From contig NC_012785.1 of NCBI RefSeq assembly GCF_000023325.1, positions 1,612,001-1,676,000 on the forward strand: a DNA stretch of 64,000 nucleotides, written 5' to 3'. The translations under genes were made by a program, and so were the position numbers. The stretch comes from Kosmotoga olearia TBF 19.5.1. Lineage in GTDB: Bacteria; Thermotogota; Thermotogae; Petrotogales; Kosmotogaceae. The notes under the pieces were generated by a model, which saw nothing but the letters and a program-made list of their open reading frames with translations, was not told where the DNA came from and did not search any database. Of the stretch, positions 61,096 through 64,000 are shown piece by piece. Numbering within the stretch: position 1 is the stretch's first letter; each line of letters opens with the position of its first letter.

Positions 61096-62393
61096 GAATA
61101 GGAACACTCGTACTTGGTTGTCCCAAAAACATCGCCGATATGGATAATTTCAAAGGAATAATGCTCAAAAGAGGCCACGAATTCGCTAATGGCGTGGAAA
61201 GTGCTGGTATTGTCGTTATCGATACCTGTGGGTTCATAGATGAAGCAAAAAAAGAAAGCATAGAAGAAATCCTGAGGCTCTGCTCATTCAAAGAAGAAAA
61301 ACCAGATCTTAAGGTAATCGCTGTTGGGTGCCTTGTTCAGAGATACTATCGGGAATTAAAGGAAGGAATCCCTGAAATCGATGGGTTGATAGGAGTTACA
61401 TCTCCGGAAAAATTGGCCGATCTTATTGAGGCAGGGAATTTTTTCTTTATTGAAAAACCGTCAACAGTTTATGATTTCAAATTTCGAACGTATGGCAAAC
61501 CTTATTCTTATGTGAAGATTGGCGATGGTTGTGATCGTGGCTGTGCCTTTTGTTCTATCCCATCGTTCAAGGGTTCATCACGGAGCAGACCTATTGAAGA
61601 AATAGAGAAAGAGGTTTGTTTTCTCGTTTCTGAAGGGATAAGAGAGATTGTACTGGTTTCACAGGATACCACACAATATGGAGTGGATATATACGGCAAG
61701 CAGGCTTTGCCGGATCTGTTGAAATCTTTGAACGAGATCCCTGGAGATTTCTGGATCCGGGTAATGTATTTGCATCCTGACCATCTTACTGAAGGAATCA
61801 TTAATTCAATTTTGAAACTTGAAAAAGTAGTGAATTATTTCGATGTACCAGTACAAAGCGGTTCTGACTATATTCTTAAACGCATGGGAAGAACAAAAAA
61901 AGCTGGAGAATTGAAAGCCATGTTTGAAAAGATAAGGGCGAAAGAATCCGATGTGACTTTGCGAACCACGATAATGGTGGGATTTCCCGGGGAGACACGA
62001 AGGACTTTCGAAGAGACGTTGGAGTTTGTGAATGATGTTAAGTTTGATAAGCTTGGTGGATTTGTATATTCTCCTGAGGAAGGAACACCAGCATATTCAT
62101 TTAAAATGACTATTGATGAAAATATGGCCCGTCAATACCTTGATGAACTCCTGGATTTGCAGGATGAGATATCCTATGAACTCAATCAACGACACTTTGG
62201 TAAGGTACTCAAGGTTCTTATAGAGGAAAATACTGAAGAAGTCATGATTGGCAGGAGCCCGCACTTTGCTCCCGAAATCGACGGCAGCATCTTTCTCAAA
62301 AGAGCCGATGAAGCGGGAGAGTTTGTGATGTGTCGTATAACCGGGGTTTACGAGCATGACCTGGAAGGTGTGATTGTGGATGAATCTGCCTAA
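61092..62393 (+). CDS. rimO: Ribosomal protein S12 methylthiotransferase RimO
   Basis: A radical-SAM enzyme that methylthiolates an Asp of ribosomal protein S12. The N-terminal UPF0004 domain has LGCPKN (about C9), DTCGFIDEAK near 45 and VGCLVQRY near 80; LGCPKN-x2-D and CGFI are RimO, not MiaB, marks. The radical-SAM motif CDRGCAFC gives C147, C151 and C154, and a C-terminal TRAM domain ends the 433 residues. It overlaps DUF4416 by ATGA and pgsA by 14 bases. Confidence 0.95.
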   Translation: MRIGTLVLGCPKNIADMDNFKGIMLKRGHEFANGVESAGIVVIDTCGFIDEAKKESIEEILRLCSFKEEKPDLKVIAVGCLVQRYYRELKEGIPEIDGLIGVTSPEKLADLIEAGNFFFIEKPSTVYDFKFRTYGKPYSYVKIGDGCDRGCAFCSIPSFKGSSRSRPIEEIEKEVCFLVSEGIREIVLVSQDTTQYGVDIYGKQALPDLLKSLNEIPGDFWIRVMYLHPDHLTEGIINSILKLEKVVNYFDVPVQSGSDYILKRMGRTKKAGELKAMFEKIRAKESDVTLRTTIMVGFPGETRRTFEETLEFVNDVKFDKLGGFVYSPEEGTPAYSFKMTIDENMARQYLDELLDLQDEISYELNQRHFGKVLKVLIEENTEEVMIGRSPHFAPEIDGSIFLKRADEAGEFVMCRITGVYEHDLEGVIVDESA

Positions 62394-62919
62394 TATATTG
62401 ACGTTTTCAAGAATGTTATTGACATTTCCTGTGGTAGCATTACTTACAGTAGAAAATAGGGTTTCGGTTATTATTTCCGTTCTTTTATTTACGATAGCTG
62501 CGTCAACGGATTTCTTTGATGGATATCTGGCGCGGAAGCTGAATCAGGTTACAGATCTCGGAAAGTTCATGGACCAGATATCGGATAAGATCCTGATAAC
62601 TTCGCTGTTTCTCGTGTTTTTGAGTCTGGGAATGATCAATTTGTGGCTTGTTGTTGTCATAGTTGTGAGAGATATATTTGTTTCCGGGTTGAGGATGGCT
62701 GCTGCGTCCAAAGGAGTTGTAATTCCTGCTAATTATTTTGGAAAAGCGAAAACGATATCCCAGATTGTCCTAATTGGTTGCCTTTATCTGATTTTATTGA
62801 CTGGAGTTGATTTTCAGTTATTGTTAGATGCTTTGCAATGGATCGTTGGAGTGCTCACCGTTGCCAGTGGTGGTAGTTATTTCAGGATTTCTGGTAAGAT
62901 CTTTGAAGGGGGGAAGTAA
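62380..62919 (+). CDS. pgsA: CDP-diacylglycerol-glycerol-3-phosphate 3-phosphatidyltransferase PgsA
   Basis: An inner-membrane enzyme for phosphatidylglycerol-phosphate synthesis, 179 residues and several helices. The CDP-alcohol phosphotransferase signature DG-x2-AR-x8-G-x3-D-x3-D is complete (DGYLARKLNQVTDLGKFMDQ then ISD). ATG at 62380 (MNLPNILTFSR), with GGAAGGTG upstream, is preferred to TTG at 62374. It overlaps the rimO end. Confidence 0.93.
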   Translation: MNLPNILTFSRMLLTFPVVALLTVENRVSVIISVLLFTIAASTDFFDGYLARKLNQVTDLGKFMDQISDKILITSLFLVFLSLGMINLWLVVVIVVRDIFVSGLRMAAASKGVVIPANYFGKAKTISQIVLIGCLYLILLTGVDFQLLLDALQWIVGVLTVASGGSYFRISGKIFEGGK

Positions 62920-62920
62920 A

Positions 62921-63487
62921 TTGAGGACCTTTATAGCCATAGATACTGGTAAAGGTGTTGCTTCGGTTGTTGATATGGTTGTCGATAAACTGAAAAGGAT
63001 GGGTTTTAAAGCTTCATGGGTACCGGGAAGCAACGCTCATTTAACGCTTTCATTTTTGGGTGAGATAGAGTTTAGTAAAGTTGAAATTCTTGCTTCTATG
63101 CTTTCAAAGAGGTTAAGAGGTTTTCCTTCTTTCACTTTTTCTACGAAACAGCTCGGCTTTTTTAGACACAACAATCTGCCAAGGGTAATATGGATAGGCG
63201 TGGAAAACACTCCTTTCTTGAACAATCTACATCGTGAAGTACGGGTGGCTCTTGGAAGTTTGGGACTGGCAGCAGAAGACAAGTTTCATCCCCATATTAC
63301 CGTTGGACGAATGAAGTACAGTCCCCCATACTGGAAAAAATTATTAGCGACGATCGAACTCGAGGAAATTGTGGTACCTGTAAATGGAGTTCACATCTAT
63401 GAATCGGAACTTTTGAGCGAAGGTGCTAATTACAGGAAAATCTTCAGTTGTAATTTTGAAGGAGGCCTGGTTAAACATGAATTCTAG
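62921..63487 (+). CDS. thpR: RNA 2',3'-cyclic phosphodiesterase ThpR (2H family)
   Basis: A 2H-superfamily phosphodiesterase of 188 residues, once called 2'-5' RNA ligase. The two catalytic motifs are HLTLSFLG near 41 and HPHITVGR near 125. I choose TTG at 62921 ([10 protein letters not shown]), which stands after GAAGGGGGGAAG and matches the family N-terminus (RxFIAI); the longer frame from 62828 overlaps pgsA. It overlaps recA by 11 bases. Confidence 0.92.
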   Translation: MRTFIAIDTGKGVASVVDMVVDKLKRMGFKASWVPGSNAHLTLSFLGEIEFSKVEILASMLSKRLRGFPSFTFSTKQLGFFRHNNLPRVIWIGVENTPFLNNLHREVRVALGSLGLAAEDKFHPHITVGRMKYSPPYWKKLLATIELEEIVVPVNGVHIYESELLSEGANYRKIFSCNFEGGLVKHEF

Positions 63488-64000
63488 GGAAGACAAAGCG
63501 AAAAAAATCGCTCTTGAAAAAGCCATTAAGGAAATCGAAAAACAATTTGGTAAGGGAGCGGTAATGCTCCTTGGTGATCAGGAAGCAAGGGCAAATATCG
63601 ATGTCGTTCCAACCGGGTCACTGTCTCTGGACATAGCTCTTGGTGTAGGAGGTTATCCAAGAGGCAGGGTTGTGGAAATCTACGGATCTGAATCCAGCGG
63701 AAAGACCACTGTTGCTCTCCATGCTATAGCGGAGGTTCAGAAAATGGGAGGAACGGCGGCTTTTGTTGATGCGGAACATGCTCTGGATATAAGCTATGCG
63801 AGGGCTCTCGGTGTCGATGTGGACAATCTGCTCATTTCGCAACCCGACTATGGCGAGCAGGCTCTCGAGATAGTTGAGAGTCTTGTAAGATCCAATGCTG
63901 TCGATCTGGTTGTGGTTGACTCTGTTGCTGCCCTGGTTCCCAGAGCGGAGATTGAAGGCTCGATGGGAGATATGCAGGTAGGCCTTCAGGCGCGGCTCAT
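63477..64000 (+). CDS. recA: Recombinase RecA (partial, runs off the window)
   Basis: The strand-exchange recombinase and SOS co-protease. The 174 codons present include [11 protein letters not shown] near 20-30, Walker [10 protein letters not shown] near 70-78, DAEHALD near 100-106 and Walker [13 protein letters not shown] near 143-154. No intein or insertion is seen in this part. ATG at 63477 follows GAAGGAGG and overlaps thpR. The C-terminal half lies outside the window. Confidence 0.97.
   Translation, partial: MNSREDKAKKIALEKAIKEIEKQFGKGAVMLLGDQEARANIDVVPTGSLSLDIALGVGGYPRGRVVEIYGSESSGKTTVALHAIAEVQKMGGTAAFVDAEHALDISYARALGVDVDNLLISQPDYGEQALEIVESLVRSNAVDLVVVDSVAALVPRAEIEGSMGDMQVGLQARL

Overview
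The window looks like chromosome of an anaerobic thermophile of the Thermotogota. The Kosmotogales (Kosmotoga or Mesotoga type) are my best guess, but this is inference from gene content and order, not from a marker search. Pointers are the rimO-pgsA-thpR-recA order, two large Opp/Dpp-type ABC operons, stand-alone phosphoglycerate mutase of the ApgM type, MinD/MinE, CsaB and a Rex-led operon. Most of the window is dense ordinary chromosome with genes overlapping by ATGA. The accessory parts are 1-5245 and 14743-15332.

1-5245: three insertion sequences nested inside each other. An IS4-type DDE transposase gene (minus strand, ends at 1-214 and 4677-5171) is split by a 2.4 kb IS21-family element (A, 215-4676). 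The istA of A is in turn split by a second, different IS21-family element (B, 1643-3702) flanked by a 5-bp target duplication TATGG. Removing B plus one TATGG restores an in-frame 494-codon istA.

5407-12231: minus-strand Opp/Dpp operon oppD-oppF-binding protein-oppB-oppC with a promoter, an inner hairpin and a terminal terminator; OppC carries a large extra domain. 12257-14742: alaX-dnaB. 14743-15332: a non-coding block of at least ten tiny hairpins, most with 3-base loops, plus diverged inverted GAGATCCGAG repeats; this is the least explained DNA here. 15341-18132: ABC-2 exporter and a small coiled-coil protein. 18138-22520 (minus): minD-minE-yjbQ-O-antigen-ligase-like protein. 22583-25945 (minus): csaB-iron alcohol dehydrogenase-rlmI. 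26046-28628: apgM and a ComEC-like membrane protein, convergent with a Fur-family regulator. 29126-30742 (minus): rimP-nusA behind a strong promoter and an attenuator-like hairpin. 30848-33222: small-molecule ABC importer of the SsuA/ThiY class. 33294-38227: yceD-rpmF-plsX-glmS-rsfS-rpsB. 38262-45436: miaB, xseA-xseB (minus), panD-tmcAL-priA. 45454-51660 (minus): second Opp/Dpp operon. 51720-60180 (minus): rex-udk-two unknown membrane proteins-bmpA-nucleoside ABC transporter. 60224-64000: small anchored protein, DUF4416, rimO, pgsA, thpR and the start of recA.

How parts work together: the rex-led run joins an NADH sensor, uridine kinase and a complete BmpA-type nucleoside importer, so it reads as one nucleoside scavenging unit with a Rex-like site over its own promoter and two unrecognised membrane proteins inside it. 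All three solute-binding-protein genes in ABC operons are followed by strong hairpins before the next operon gene, which fits unequal expression of binding protein and permease.
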